A DNA stretch of 64,000 bases. It comes from Halictus rubicundus. Its lineage: Eukaryota > Arthropoda > Insecta > Hymenoptera > Halictidae. Of this stretch, positions 1-14,246 are shown piece after piece. Both the position numbers and the translations under genes were made by a program. The DNA lies in contig NW_027488713.1 of the NCBI RefSeq assembly GCF_050948215.1, forward strand, positions 310,001 through 374,000, written 5' to 3'. The notes under the pieces are model-generated. The model searched no databases, was not told where the DNA came from, and was given only the letters and a program-made list of their open reading frames with translations. How positions within the stretch are numbered: the first letter of the stretch is position 1; every line of letters starts with the position of its first letter.

Positions 1-59
1 TCCTATCCTCTATCCTATCCTATCCTTCATCCTATCCAATCCTATATCCTATCCTATCC

Positions 60-625
60 TATCCTCTATCCTATCCTATCCTCTATCCTATCCTATACTG
101 TATGCTATCCTATCATCTATCCTATCCTATCCTCTATCGTCTCCTGTCCTCTATCCTATACAATCCCCTATCCTATCCTCTATCGTCTCCTATTCTCTAT
201 CCTATCCAATCCCCTATAATATCCTCTATCGTCTCCTATCCTCTATCCTATCCAATCCCCTATCCTATCCTCTAGCCTATCCGCTATCCTATCCTCTATC
301 CTATCCTATCCTCTATCCTATCCAATCCCCTATCCTTTCCTCTACTCGATCCTCTCCTGTATAATATCGTATCCTCTATCCTATACTGCCCTCTATCCTA
401 TAATACCATCCATCCTATCCTGTCCTCTATCCTACAATATCCTATCCTCAATCCTATCCTATCCTCTATCTTATCCTATCCTCTATCCTATTCTATAATC
501 TATCCTATCCTATCCTCTATCGTCTCCTATCCTCTATCCTATCCAATCCCCTATCATATCCTCTATCCTATCCAATCCTCTATCCTATCCTCTATCCTAT
601 CCTCTATCGTATCCTCTGTCCTATC
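60..625 (+). repeat. Diverged third copy of the 970-bp module
   Basis: The phrase ATACTGTATGC at 95 matches 4,511. The phrases TCTACTCGAT at 341 and TAATACC at 401 match 4,774 and 4,834. The offset grows from 4,416 to 4,433 (one 17-bp unit) and to 4,530 near 601/5,131, so this copy has lost about 100 bp relative to the pair at 4,233-6,198. It shows the module pre-dates the tandem pair. Confidence 0.7.
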
Positions 626-2039
626 CTATCCTCTATCCTATCCAATCCCCTATCCTTTCCTCTATTCGATCCTCTCCTGTATAATATCCTATCCGCTATC
701 CTATCCTACCCTCTATCCTAACCAATCCCCTATCCTATGCTCTATCCGATCGTATCCTATCCTCTATCCTATTCTATCCTCTATCCTATCCAATCCCCTA
801 TCCTATCCGCTATCCGATGCTATCCTCTATCCTATCCTATCCTCTATAATTTCGTATCCTATATCCTATCCTATCCGCTATCCTGCCCTATCCTCTATCC
901 TATAATATCCCCTATCCTATCCAATCCTCTATCCTATCCTCTACCCTATCCTCTATCCTATCCTATCCTCTATCCAATCCTATCCTCTATCCTTTTCTAT
1001 ACTCTACCCTATCCTATCCGCTATCCTATCCTATCCTCTATCCTATCCTATCCTCTATCCTATCCAATACCCTATCCTATCCTCTATCCGATCCTATCCT
1101 CTATCCTATACTCTATAATATCCTATCCTCTATCCTATCCTATCCTCTATCGTATCCTATCCTCTATCCTATCCTATCCTCTATCCTATCCTATCCTCTA
1201 TCCTCTCCTGTCCTCTATCCTATCCTATCCTCTATCCTATCCTATCCTCTATCCTATCCTACCATCTATCCTATCCTATCCTCTATCCTATCCTATCCTC
1301 TATCCTATCCTATCCTCTATCCTCTATCCTATCCTATCCTCTATAATTTCGTATCCTATATCCTATCCTATCCGCTATCCTGCCCTATCCTCTATCCTAT
1401 AATATCCCCTATCCTATCCAATCCTCTATCCTATCCTCTACCCTATCCTCTATCCTATCCTATCCTCTATCCAATCCTATCCTCTATCCTATTCTATACT
1501 CTACCCTATCCTATCCGCTATCCTATCCTATCCTCTATTCTATCCTATCCTCTATCCTATCCAATCCCCTATCCTATCCTCTATCCGATCCTATCCTCTA
1601 TCCTATCCTATCCTCTATAATATCCTATCCTCTATCCTATCCTATCCTCTATCGTATCCTATCCTCTATCCTATCCTATCCTCTATCCAATCCTATCCTG
1701 TATCCTATCCTATCCTCTATCCTATCCTATCCTCTATCCTATACTATCCTCTATCGTCTCCTGTCCTCTATCCTATACAATCCCCTATCCTATCCAATCC
1801 TATATGCTATCCTATCCGCTATCCTGCCCTATCCTCTATCCTATAATATCCCCTATCCTATCCAATCCTCTATCCTATCCGCTACCCTATCCTCTATCCT
1901 ATCCTATCCTCTATCCAATCCTATCCTCTATCCTATTCTATACTCTACCCTATCCTATCCGCTATCCTATCCTATCCTCTATCCTATCCTATCCTCTATC
2001 CTATCCAATCCCCTATCCTATACTCTATCCCATCCTATC

Positions 2040-3102
2040 CTCTATCCTATTCTATACTCGATCCTATCCTATTATCTATCCTATCCTATCCTCTATCCTA
2101 TCCTATCCTCTATCCTATCCTATACTCTATCCTATCCTATCCTATCCTATATCCTATCCTATCCTCTATCCTATCCTACCCTTTATCCTATCCTATCACC
2201 TATCCTATCCAATCCTATATGCTATCCTATCCGCTATCCTCTCCTACCCTCTATCCTATCCAATCCCCTATCCTATGCTCTATCCGATCGTATCCTATCC
2301 TCTATCCTATTCTATCGTCTATCCTATCCAATCCCCTATCCTATCCGCTATCCGATGCTATCCGCTATCCTATCCTATCCTCTATAATTTCGTATCCTAT
2401 ATCCTATCCTATCCGCTATCCTGCCCTATCCTCTATCCTACAATATCCCCTATCCTATCCAATCCTCTATCCTATCCTCTACCCTATCCTCTATCCTATC
2501 CTATCCTCTATCCAATCCTATCCTCTATCCTATTCTATACTCTACCCTATCCTATCCGCTATCCTATCCTATCCTCTATCCTATCCTATCCTCTATCCTA
2601 TCCAATCCCCTATCCTATCCTCTATCCTACCCTATCCTCTATCCTATTCTATACTCGATCCTATCCTATTATCTATCCTATCCTATCCTCTATCCTATCC
2701 TATCCTCTATCCTATCCTATACTCTATCCTATCCTATCCTATATCCTATTCTATCCTCTATCCTATCCTATACTCTATCCTATCCTATCCTATATCCTAT
2801 CCTATCCTCTATCCTATCCAATCCCCTATCCTATCCCCTATCCTATCCTATCCTCTATCGTATCCTATCCTCTATCCTATCCAATCCTATATCCTATCCT
2901 ATCCTATATCCTCTCCTATCCTCTATCCTATCCAATCCCCTATCCTATCCTCTATCCTATCCTATCCTCTATCGTATCCTATCCTCTATCCTATCCAATC
3001 CTATATCCTATCCTATCCTCTATCCTATCCTATCCTCTATCCTATTCTATCCTCTATCCTATCCTACCCTTTATCCTATCCAATCCCCTATCCTATCCAA
3101 TC
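2040..3102 (+). repeat. Long-range duplicate, left copy (partner 14,247-15,304)
   Basis: Matches the end of domain I at an offset of 12,202 bp over about 1 kb. Anchors are TCCTATCACC at 2,191/14,393, the TAATTTCG marker at 2,385/14,587 and the CTATATCCTATTC phrase near 2,741/14,943. At the left end the offset is 12,207, one pentamer different. The match stops at 3,102/15,304, exactly where domain I ends on the right. Confidence 0.75.
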
Positions 3103-4232
3103 CTATATGCTATCCTATCCGCTATCCTATCCTACCCTCTATCCTGTCCAATCCCCTATCCTATGCTCTATCCGTTCGTATCCTATCCTCTATCCTATTC
3201 TATCCTCTATCCTATCCAATCCCCTATCCTATCCGCTATCCGATGCTATCCTCTATCCTATCCTATCCTCTATAATTTGGTATCCTATATCCTATCCTAT
3301 CCGCTATCCTGCCCTATCCTCTATCCTATAATATCCTCTATCCTATCCAATCCTCTATCCTATCCTCTACCCTATCCTCTATCCTATCCTATCCTCTATC
3401 CAATCCTATCCTCTATCCTATTCTATACTCTACCCTATCCTATCCGCTATCCTATCCTATCCTCTATCCTATCCTATCCTCTATCCTATCCAATCCCCTA
3501 TCCTATCCTCTATCCGATCCTATCCTCTATCCTATCCTATCCTCTATAATATCCTATCCTCTATCCTATCCTATCCTCTATCCTCTATCCTATCCTATCC
3601 TATCCTCTATAATTTCGTATCCTATATCCTATCCTATCCGCTATCCTGCCCTATCCTCTAAACTATAATATCCCCTATCCTATCCAATCCTCTATCCTAT
3701 CCTCTACCCTATCCTCTATCCTATCCTATCCTCTATCCAATCCTATCCTCTAACCTATTCTATACTCTACCCTATCCTATCCGCTATCCTATCCTATCCT
3801 CTATCCTATCCTCTATCCTATGCTCTATCCGATCGTATCCTATCCTCTATCCTATTCTATCCTCTATCCTATCCAATCCCCTATCCTATCCGCTATCCGA
3901 TGCTATCCTCTATCCTATCCTATCCTCTATCCTATCCTACCCTCTATCCTATCCTATCCTATCATCTATCCTATCCTATCCACTATTATATCCTATCCTC
4001 TATCCTATCCTATCCTCTATCCTATCCTATCCTCTATCCTATCCAATCCCCTATCCTATCCTCTATCCTACCCTATCCTCTATCCTATTCTATACTCGAT
4101 CCTCTCCTATTATCTATCCTATCCTATCCTCTATCCTATCCTATCCTCTATCCTATCCTATACTCTATCCTATCCTATCCTATATCCTATTCTATCCTCT
4201 ATCCTATCCTATACTCTATCCTATCCTACCTA

Positions 4233-6198
4233 TATCCTATCCTATCCTCTATCCTATCCAATCCCCTATCCTATCCCCTATCCTATCCTATCCTCTATCC
4301 TATCCAATCCCCTATCCTATCCTCTATCCTACCCTATCCTCTATCCTATTCTATACTCGATCCTATCGTATTATCTATGCTATCCTATCCTCTATCCTAT
4401 CCTATCCTCTATCCTATCCTATACTCTATCCTATAATATCCCCTATCCTATCCAATCCTCTATCCTATCCTATCCTATCCTCTATCCTATCCTATCCTCT
4501 ATCCTATCCTATACTGTATGCTATCCTATCCTCTATCCTATCCTATCCTCTATCGTCTCCTGTCCTCTATCCTATACAATCCCCTATCCTATCCTCTATC
4601 GTCTCCTATTCTCTATCCTATCCAATCCCCTATAATATCCTCTATCGTCTCCTATCCTCTATCCTATCCAATCCCCTATCCTATCCTCTATCCTATCCAA
4701 TCCTCTAGCCTATCCTCTATCCTATCCTCTATACTATCCTATCCTCTATCCTATCCAATCCCCTATCCTTTCCTCTACTCGATCCTCTCCTGTATAATAT
4801 CGTATCCTCTATCCTATACTGTCCTCTATCCTATAATACCATCCATCCTATCCTGTTCTCTATCCTACAATATCCTATCCTCTATCGTATCCTATCCTCA
4901 ATCCTATCCTATCCTCTATCTTATCCTATCCTCTATCCTATTCTATAATCTATCCTATCCTAGCCTCTATCCTATCATATCCTCTATCCTATCCTATCCT
5001 CTATCGTCTCCTGTCCTCTATCCTATACAATCCCCTATCCTATCCTCTATCGTCTCCTATCCTCTATCCTATCCAATCCCCTATCATATCCTCTATCCTA
5101 TCCAATCCTCTATCCTATCCTCTATCCTATCCTCTATCGTATCCTCTGTCCTATCCTATCCTCTATCCTATACTGTCCTATCCACTATCCTATCCTATCC
5201 TCTATCCTATCCTATCCTCTATCCTATCCAATCCCCTATCCTATCCCCTATCCTATCCTATCCTCTATCCTATCCAATCCCCTATCCTATCCTCTATCCT
5301 ACCCTATCCTCTATCCTATTCTATACTCGATCCTATCGTATTATCTATCCTATCCTATCCTCTATCCTATCCTATCCTCTATCCTATCCTATACTCTATC
5401 CTATAATATCCCCTATCCTATCCAATCCTCTATCCTATCCTATCCTATCCTCTATCCTATCCTATCCTCTATCCTATCCTATACTGTATGCTATCCTATC
5501 CTCTATCCTATCCTATCCTCTATCGTCTCCTGTCCTCTATCCTATACAATCCCCTATCCTATCCTCTATCGTCTCCTATTCTCTATCCTATCCAATCCCC
5601 TATAATATCCTCTATCGTCTCCTATCCTCTATCCTATCCAATCCCCTATCCTATCCTCTATCCTATCCAATCCTCTAGCCTATCCTCTATCCTATCCTCT
5701 ATACTATCCTATCCTCTATCCTATCCAATCCCCTATCCTTTCCTCTACTCGATCCTCTCCTGTATAATATCGTATCCTCTATCCTATACTGTCCTCTATC
5801 CTATAATACCATCCATCCTATCCTGTTCTCTATCCTACAATATCCTATCCTCTATCGTATCCTATCCTCAATCCTATCCTATCCTCTATCTTATCCTATC
5901 CTCTATCCTATTCTATAATCTATCCTATCCTAGCCTCTATCCTATCATATCCTCTATCCTATCCTATCCTCTATCGTCTCCTGTCCTCTATCCTATACAA
6001 TCCCCTATCCTATCCTCTATCGTCTCCTATCCTCTATCCTATCCAATCCCCTATCATATCCTCTATCCTATCCAATCCTCTATCCTATCCTCTATCCTAT
6101 CCTCTATCGTATCCTCTGTCCTATCCTATCCTCTATCCTATCCTGTCCTATCCACTATCCTATCCTATCCTCTATCCTATCCTATCCTCTATCCTATC
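4233..6198 (+). repeat. 970-bp head-to-tail duplication
   Basis: Copy 1 is about 4,233-5,202 and copy 2 about 5,203-6,198 (with about 25 bp of shared edge). The offset is a constant 970 bp. Anchors are ATCCCCTATCCTATCC at 4,261/5,231, ATACTGTATGC at 4,511/5,481 and CCTGTCC or CTGTCC phrases near 5,171/6,141. Few differences are visible, for example TTATCTATGC at 4,371 against TTATCTATCC at 5,341. 970 bp is one base more than 57 units of 17 bp. The module contains ACTCGATCCTCTCC, TAATACCATCC and CTCAATCC variants. Confidence 0.85.
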
Positions 6199-7844
6199 CT
6201 ATCCTCTATCCTATCCTATCCTGTATCCTATCCTATTCTACCCTCTATCCTATCCTACCCTTTATCCTATCCTATCCCCTATCCTATCCAATACTATATG
6301 CTATCCTATCCGCTATCCTATCCTACACTCTGTCCTATCCAATCCCCTATCCTATGCTCTATCCGATCGTTTCCTATCCTCTATCCTATTCTATCCTCTA
6401 TCCTATCCAATCCCCTATCCTATCCGCTATCCGATGCTATCCGCTATCCTATCCTATCCTCTATAATTTCGTATCCTATATCCTATCATATCCGCTATCC
6501 TGCCCTATCCTCTATCCTATAATATCCCCTATCCTATCCAATCCTCTATCCTATCCTCTACCCTATCCTCTATCCTATCCTATCCTCTATCCAATCCTAT
6601 CCTCTATCCTATTCTATACTCTACCCTATCCTATCTGCTATCCTATCCTATCCTCTATCCTATCCTATCCTCTATCCTATCCTATCCTCTATCCTATCCA
6701 ATCCCCTATCCTATCCTCTATCCTATCCTATCCTCTATCCTATTCTATATTCGATCCTATCCTATCCGCTATCCTATCCTCTATCCTATCCAATCCCCTA
6801 TCCTATCCTCTATCCTATCCTATCCTCTATCCTATTCTATACTCGATCCTATCCTATTATCTATCCTATCCTATCCTCTATCCTATCCTATCCTCTATCC
6901 TATTCTATACTCGATCCTATCCTATTATCTATCCTATCCTATCCTCTATCCTATCCTATCCTCTATCCTATCCTATACTCTATCCTATCCTAGCCTATAT
7001 CCTATTCTATCCCCTATCCTATCCTATACTCTACCCTATCCTATCCTATATCCTATACTATCCTCTATCCTATCCAATCCCCTATCCTATCCCCTATCCT
7101 ATCCTATCGTCTATCGTATCCTATCCTCTATCCTATCCAATCCTATATCCTATCCTATCCTATATCCTCTCCTATCCTCTATCCTATCCAATCCCCTATC
7201 CTATCCTCTATCGTATCGTATCCTCTATCCTATCCTATCCTCTATCCTATCCTATCCTCTATCCTCTCCTGTAATCTATCCTATCCTATCCTCTATCCTA
7301 TCCTATCCTCTATCCTATCCTACCATCTATCCTATCCTATCCTCTATCCTATCCTATCCTCTATCCTCTATCCTCTATCCTATCCTATCCTATCCTCTAT
7401 CCTATCCTCTACCCTATCCTATCCTGTATCCTATCCTATCCTATCCTCTATCCTATCCTATCCTCTATCGTCTCCTGTCCTCTATCCTATACAATCCTCT
7501 ATCCTATCCTCTATCGTCTCCTGTCCACTATCCTATACAATACCCTATCCTATCCTCTATCGTCTCCTATTCTCTATCCTATACAATCCCCTATCCTATC
7601 CTCTATCGTCTCCAATTGTCTATCCTATCCAATCCCCTATCCTATCCTCTATCCGATCCTATCCTCTATCCAATCCTATCCTCTATCCTATCCTATCCTC
7701 TATCGTATCCTATCCCGTATCCTATCCAATCCTATATCCTATCCTATCCTCTATCCTATCCAATCCCCTATCCTATCCTCTATCCTATCCTATCCTCTAT
7801 CGTATCCTATCCTCTACCCTATCCAATCCTATATCCTATCCTAT

Positions 7845-9900
7845 CCTCTATCCTATCCTATCCTCTATCCTATTCTATCCTCTATCCTATTCTATACTCT
7901 ATCCTATCCTATCCCATATCCTATCCTATCCTCTATCCTATCCAATCCCCTATCCTATCCCCTATCCTATCCTATCCTCTATCGTATCCTATCCTCTATT
8001 CTATCCAATCCTATATCCTATCCTATCCTATATCCTCTCCTATCCTCTATCCTATCCAATCCCCTATCCTATCCTCTATCCTATGCTATCCTCTATCGTA
8101 TCCTATCCTCTATCCTATCCAATCCTATATCCTATCCTATCCTCTATCCTATCCTATCCTCTATCCTATTCTATCCTCTATCCTATCCTACCCTTTATCC
8201 TATCCTATCCCCTATCCTATCCAATCCTCTATCCTATCCTCTACCCTATCCTCTATCCTATCCTATCCTCTGTCCAATCCTATCCTCTATCCTATTCTAT
8301 ACTCTACCCTATCCTATCCGCTATCCTATCCTATCCTCTATCCTATCCTATCCTCTATCCTATCCAATCCCCTATCCTATCCTCTATCCGATCCTATCCT
8401 CTATCCTATCCTATCCTCTATAATATCCTATCCTCTATCCTATCCTATCCTCTATCGTATCCTATCCTCTATCCTATCCTATCCTCTATCCTATCCTATC
8501 CTCTATCCTCTCCTGTCCTCTATCCTATCCTATCCTCTATCCTATCCTATCCTCTATTCTATCCTACCATCTATCCTATCCTATCCTCTATCCTATCCTA
8601 TCCTCTATCCTATCCTATCCTCTATCCTCTATCCTATCCTATCCTATCCTCTATCCTATCCTATCCTCTATAATTTCGTATCCTATATCCTATCCTATCC
8701 GCTATCCTGCCCTATCCTCTATCCTTTAATATCCCCTATCCTATCCAATCCTCTATCCTATCCTCTACCCTATCCTCTATCCTATCCTATCCTCTATCCA
8801 GTCCTATCCTCTATCCTATTCTATACTCTACCCTATCCTATCCGCTATCCTATCCTATCCTCTATCCTATCCTATCCTCTATCCTATCCTATCCTCTATC
8901 CTATTATATCCTCTATCCTATTCTATACTCTATCCTATCCTATCCTATATCCTATCCTATCCTCTATCCTATCCAATCCCCTATCCTATCCCCTATCCTA
9001 TCCTATCCTCTATCGTATCCTATCCTCTATCCTATCCAATCCTATATCCTATCCTATCCTATATCCTCTCCTATCCTCTATCCTATCCAATCCCCTATCC
9101 TATCCTCTATCCTATGCTATCCTCTATCGTATCCTATCATCTATCCTATCCAATCCTATATCCTATCCTATCCTCTATCCTATCCTATCCTCTATCCTAT
9201 TCTATCCTCTATCCTATCCTACCCTTTATCCTATCCTATCCCCTATCCTATCCAATCCTCTATCCTATCCTCTACCCTATCCACTATCCTATCCTATCCT
9301 CTATCCAATCCTATCCTCTATCCTATTCTATACTCTACCCTATCCTATCCGCTATCCTATCCTATCCTCTATTCTATCCTATCCTCTATCCTATCCAATC
9401 CCCTATCCTATCCTCTATCCGATCCTATCCTCTATCCTATCCTATCCTCTATAATATCCTATCCTCTATCCTATCCTATCCTCTATCGTATCCTATCCTC
9501 TATCCTATCCTATCCTCTATCCTATCCTATCCTCTATCCTCTCCTGTCCTCTATCCTATCCTATCCTCTATCCTATCCTATCCTCTATCCTATCCTACCA
9601 TCTATCCTATCCTATCCTCTATCCTATCCTATCCTCTATCCTCTATCCTATCCTATCCTATCCTCTATCCTATCCTATCCTCTATAATTTCGTATCCTAT
9701 ATCCTATCCTATCCGCTATCCTGCCCTATCCTCTATCCTTTAATATCCCCTATCCTATCCAATCCTCTATCCTATCCTCTACCCTATCCTCTATCCTATC
9801 CTATCCTCTATCCAGTCCTATCCTCTATCCTATTCTATACTCTACCCTATCCTATCCGCTATCCTATCCTATCCTCTATCCTATCCTATCCTCTATCCTA
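7845..9900 (+). repeat. 1.0-kb head-to-tail duplication
   Basis: Copy 1 is about 7,845-8,886 and copy 2 about 8,876-9,900. The offset is 1,031 bp in the left part (TCCAAT at 7,941/8,972; GCTATCC block at 8,083/9,114) and 1,014 bp in the right part (TAATTTCG at 8,671/9,685; CTACCC at 8,828/9,842). The change is exactly one 17-bp unit lost in copy 2. A related segment recurs at about 12,120-12,620. Confidence 0.8.
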
Positions 9901-10059
9901 TCCAATCCCCTATCCTATCCTCTATCCGATCCTATCCTCTATCCTATCCTATCCTCTATCCTATCCTATCCTCTATCCTATCCTATCCTCTATCCTATCC
10001 TACCATCTATCCTATCCTATCCTCTATCCTATCCTATCCTCTATCCTATCGTATCCTGT

Positions 10060-10430
10060 ATCCTCTATCCTATCCTATCCTCTATCCTATCCTATCCTGT
10101 ATCCTATCCTATCCTATCCTCTATCCTATCCTATCCTCTATCCTATCCTATCCTCTATCGTCTCCTGTCCTCTATCCTATACAATCCTCTATCCTATCCT
10201 CTATCGTCTCCTGTCCACTATCCTATAAAATACCCTATCCTATCCTCTATCGTCTCCTATTCTCTATCCTATAAAATCCCGTATCCTATCCTCTATCGTC
10301 TCCAATTGTCTATCCTATCCAATCCCCTATCCTATCCTCTATCCGATCGTATCCTCTATCCAATCCTATCCTCTATCCTATCCTATCCTCTATCGTATCC
10401 TATCCTCTATCCTATCCAATCCTATATCCT
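10060..10430 (+). repeat. Copy of 7,370-7,740 within domain I
   Basis: The phrase CTGTCCACTATCC at 7,521 recurs at 10,211 and CCAATTGTC near 7,611 recurs near 10,301, both at an offset of 2,690 bp. Local changes include TATACAATACC to TATAAAATACC. It lies directly after the 1.0-kb duplication, suggesting the flank was copied along with it. Confidence 0.65.
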
Positions 10431-10600
10431 ATCAAATCCTCTATCCTATCCTATCCTCTATCCTATACTATCCTCTATCGTCTCCTGTCCTCTATCCTAT
10501 ACAATCCCCTATCCTATCCAATCCTATATGCTATCCTATCCGCTATCCTATCCTACCCTCTATCCTATCCAATCCCCTATCCTATGCTCTATCGGATCGT

Positions 10601-10900
10601 ATCCTATCCTCTATCCTATTCTATCCTCTATCCTATCCTACCCTTTATCCTATCCTATCCCCGATCCTATCCAATCCTATATGCTATCCTATCCGCTATC
10701 CTATCCTATCCTCTATCCTATCCAATCACCTATCCGAACCTCTATCCTATCCTTTACTCTATCCTATTCTATCCTCTATCCTATCCTACCCTTTATCCTA
10801 TCCTATCCCCGATCCTATCCAATCCTATATGCTATCCTATCCGCTATCCTATCCTACCCTCTATCCTACCCAATCACCTATCCGAACCTCTATCCTATCA
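10601..10900 (+). repeat. 148-bp short tandem duplication
   Basis: A phrase with CCCCGATCC, CTATATGCTATCC, CCAATCACC and CCGAACCTC occurs twice at an offset of 148 bp (CCGATCC at 10,661 and 10,809). Small differences (CCAATCACC against CCCAATCACC context, CTTTACTC against CATTTACTC) show it is not an assembly stutter. Confidence 0.7.
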
Positions 10901-11039
10901 TTTACTCTATCCTATCCTATCCTCAATCCTATCCTATCCTCTATCCTATCCTATCCTCTATCCTATTCTATACTCGATCCTATCCTGTTATCTATCCTAT
11001 CCTATCCTCTATCCTATCCTATCCTCTATCCTATCCTAT

Positions 11040-13465
11040 CCCCTATCCTATCCTATACTCTATCCTATCCTATCCTATATCCTATCCTATCCTCTATCCT
11101 ATCCTATCCCCTATCCTATCCTATCCTCTATCGTATCCTATCCTCTATCCTATCCAAGGCTATATCCTATCCGATCCGTTATCCTATCCTATCCTCTATC
11201 CTATTCTATCCTCTATCCTATCCTACCCTTTATCCTATCCTATCCCCTATCCTATCCAATCCTATATGCTATCCTATCCGCTATCCTATCCTACCCTCTA
11301 TCCTATCCAATCACCTATCCGATCCTCTATCCTATCCTTTATTCTATCCTATCCTACCCTCAATCCTATCCTATCCTCTATCCTATCCTATCCTCTATCC
11401 TATTCTATACTCGATCCTATCCTATTATCTATCCTATCCTATCCTCTATCCTATCCTATCCTCTATCCTATCCTATACTCTATCCTATCCTATCCTATAT
11501 CCTCTCCTATCCTCTATCCTATCCAATCCCCTATCCTATCCTCTATCCTATCCTATCCTCTATCGTATCCTATCATCTATCCTATCCAATCCTATATCCT
11601 ATCCTATCCTCTATCCTATCCTATCCTCTATCCTATTCTATCCTCTATCCTATCCTACCCTTTATCCTATCCTATCCCCTATCCTATCCAATCCTATATG
11701 CTATCCTATCCGCTATCCTATCCTACCCTCTATCCTATACAATCCCCTATCCTATGCTCTATCCGATCGTATCCTATCCTCTATCCTATTCTATCCTCTA
11801 TCCTATCCTATCCTCTATCCTCTATCCTATCCTATCCTATCCTCTATCCTATCCTATCCTCTATAATTTCGTATCCTATATCCTATCCTATCCGCTATCC
11901 TGCCCTATCCTCTATCCTTTAATATCCCCTATCCTATCCAATCCTCTATCCTATCCTCTACCCTATCCTCTATCCTATCCTATCCTCTATGCAGTCCTAT
12001 CCTCTATCCTATTCTATACTCTACCCTATCCTATCCGCTATCCTATCCTATCCTCTATCCTATCCTATCCTCTATCCTATCCTATCCTCTATCCTATTCT
12101 ATCCTCTATCCTATTCTATACTCTATCCTATCCTATCCTATATCCTATCCTATCCTCTATCCTATCCAATCCCTTATCCTATCCCCTATCCTATCCTATC
12201 CTCTATCGTATCCTATCCTCTATCCTATCCAATCCTATATCCTATCCTATCCTATATCCTCTCCTATCCTCTATCCTATCCAATCCCCTATCCTATCCTC
12301 TATCCTATGCTATCCTCTATCGTATCCTATCCTCTATCCTATCCAATCCTATATCCTATCCTATCCTCTATCCTATCCTATCCTCTATCCTATTCTATCC
12401 TCTATCCTATCCTACCCTTTATCCTATCCTATCCCCTATCCTATCCAATCCTCTATCCTATCCTCTACCCTATCCTCTATCCTATCCTATCCTCTATCCA
12501 ATCCTATCCTCTATCCTATTCTATACTCTACCCTATCCTATCCGCTATCCTATCCTATCCTCTATCCTATCCTATCCTCTATCCTATCCAATCCCCTATC
12601 CTATCCTCTATCCGATCCTATCCTCTATCCTATCCTACCATCTATCCTATCCTATCCTCTGTCCTATCCTATCCTCTATCCTATCCTATTCTCTATCCTA
12701 TCCTATCCTCTATCCTATCCTATACTCTATCCTATCCTATCCTATATCCTATCCTATCCTCTATCCTATCCTATCCCCTATCCTATCCTATCCTCTATCG
12801 TATCCTATCCTCTATCGTATCCAAGGCTATATCCTATCCGATCCGTTATCCTATCCTATCCTCTATCCTATTCTATCCTCTATCCTATCCTACCCTTTAT
12901 CCTATCCTATCCCCTATCCTATCCAATCCTATATGCTATCCTATCCGCTATCCTATCCTACCCTCTATCCTATCCAATCACCTATCCGATCCTCTATCCT
13001 ATCCTTTACTCTATCCTATCCTACCCTCAATCCTATCCTATCGTATCCTCTATCCTATTCTATACTCGATCCTATCCTATTATCTATCCTATCCTATCCT
13101 CTATCCTATCCTATCCTCTATCCTATCCTATACTCTATCCTATCCTATCCTATATCCTCTCCTATCCTCTATCCTATCCAATCCCCTATCCTATCCTCTA
13201 TCCTATCCTATCCTCTATCGTATCCTATCATCTATCCTATCCAATCCTATATCCTATCCTATCCTCTATCCTATCCTATCCTCTATCCTATTCTATCCTC
13301 TATCCTATCCTACCCTTTATCCTATCCTATCCCCTATCCTATCCAATCCTATATGCTATCCTATCCGCTATCCTATCCTACCCTCTATCCTATACAATCC
13401 CCTATCCTATGCTCTATCCGATCGTATCCTATCCTCTATCCTATTCTATCCTCTATCCTATCCAA
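11040..13465 (+). repeat. About 0.75-kb module in two copies 1.66 kb apart
   Basis: Copy 1 is about 11,040-11,810 and copy 2 about 12,707-13,465. The rare string CCAAGGCTATATCC is at 11,154 and 12,821 (offset 1,667); the ATGCTCTATCCGATCG phrase is at 11,754 and 13,409 (offset 1,655). The 12-bp difference equals one P plus one H word. CCAAGGC is one of the few places with GG on the + strand. Confidence 0.7.
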
Positions 13466-14246
13466 TCCCCTATCCTATCCGCTATCCGATGCTATCCTCT
13501 ATCCTATCCTATCCTCTATAATTTCGTATCCTATATCCTATCCAATCCGCTATCCTGCCCTATCCTCTATCCTATAATATCCCCTATCCTATCCAATCCT
13601 CTATCCTATCCTCTACCCTATCCTCTATCCTATCCTATCCTCTATCCAATCCTATCCTCTATCCTATTCTATACTCTACCCTATCCTATCCGCTATCCTA
13701 TCCTATCCTCTATCCTATCCTATCCTCTATCCTATCCTATCCTCTATCCTATCCTACCCTCTATCCTATCCTATCCTATCCTCTATCCTATCCTATCCTC
13801 TATCCTATCCTATCCTCTATCCTATCCTATCCTCTATCCTATCCTATCCTCTATCCTATCCTATCCTCTATCCTATCCTATCCTGTATCCTATCCTATTC
13901 TATCCTCTATCCTATCCTACCCTTTATCCTATCCTATCCCCTATCCTATCCAATACTATATGCTATCCTATCCGCTATCCTATCCTATCCTCTATAATTT
14001 CGTATCCTATATCCTATCATATCCGCTATCCTGCCCTATTTTCTATCCTATAATATCCCCTATCCTATCCAATCCTCTATCCTATCCTCTACCCTATCCT
14101 CTATCCTATCCTATCCTCTATCCAATCCTATCCTCTATCCTATTCTATACTCTACCCTATCCTATCCGCTATCCTATCCTATCCTCTATCCTATCCTATC
14201 CTCTATCCTATCCAATACCCTATCCTATCCTCTATCCTATCCTATC

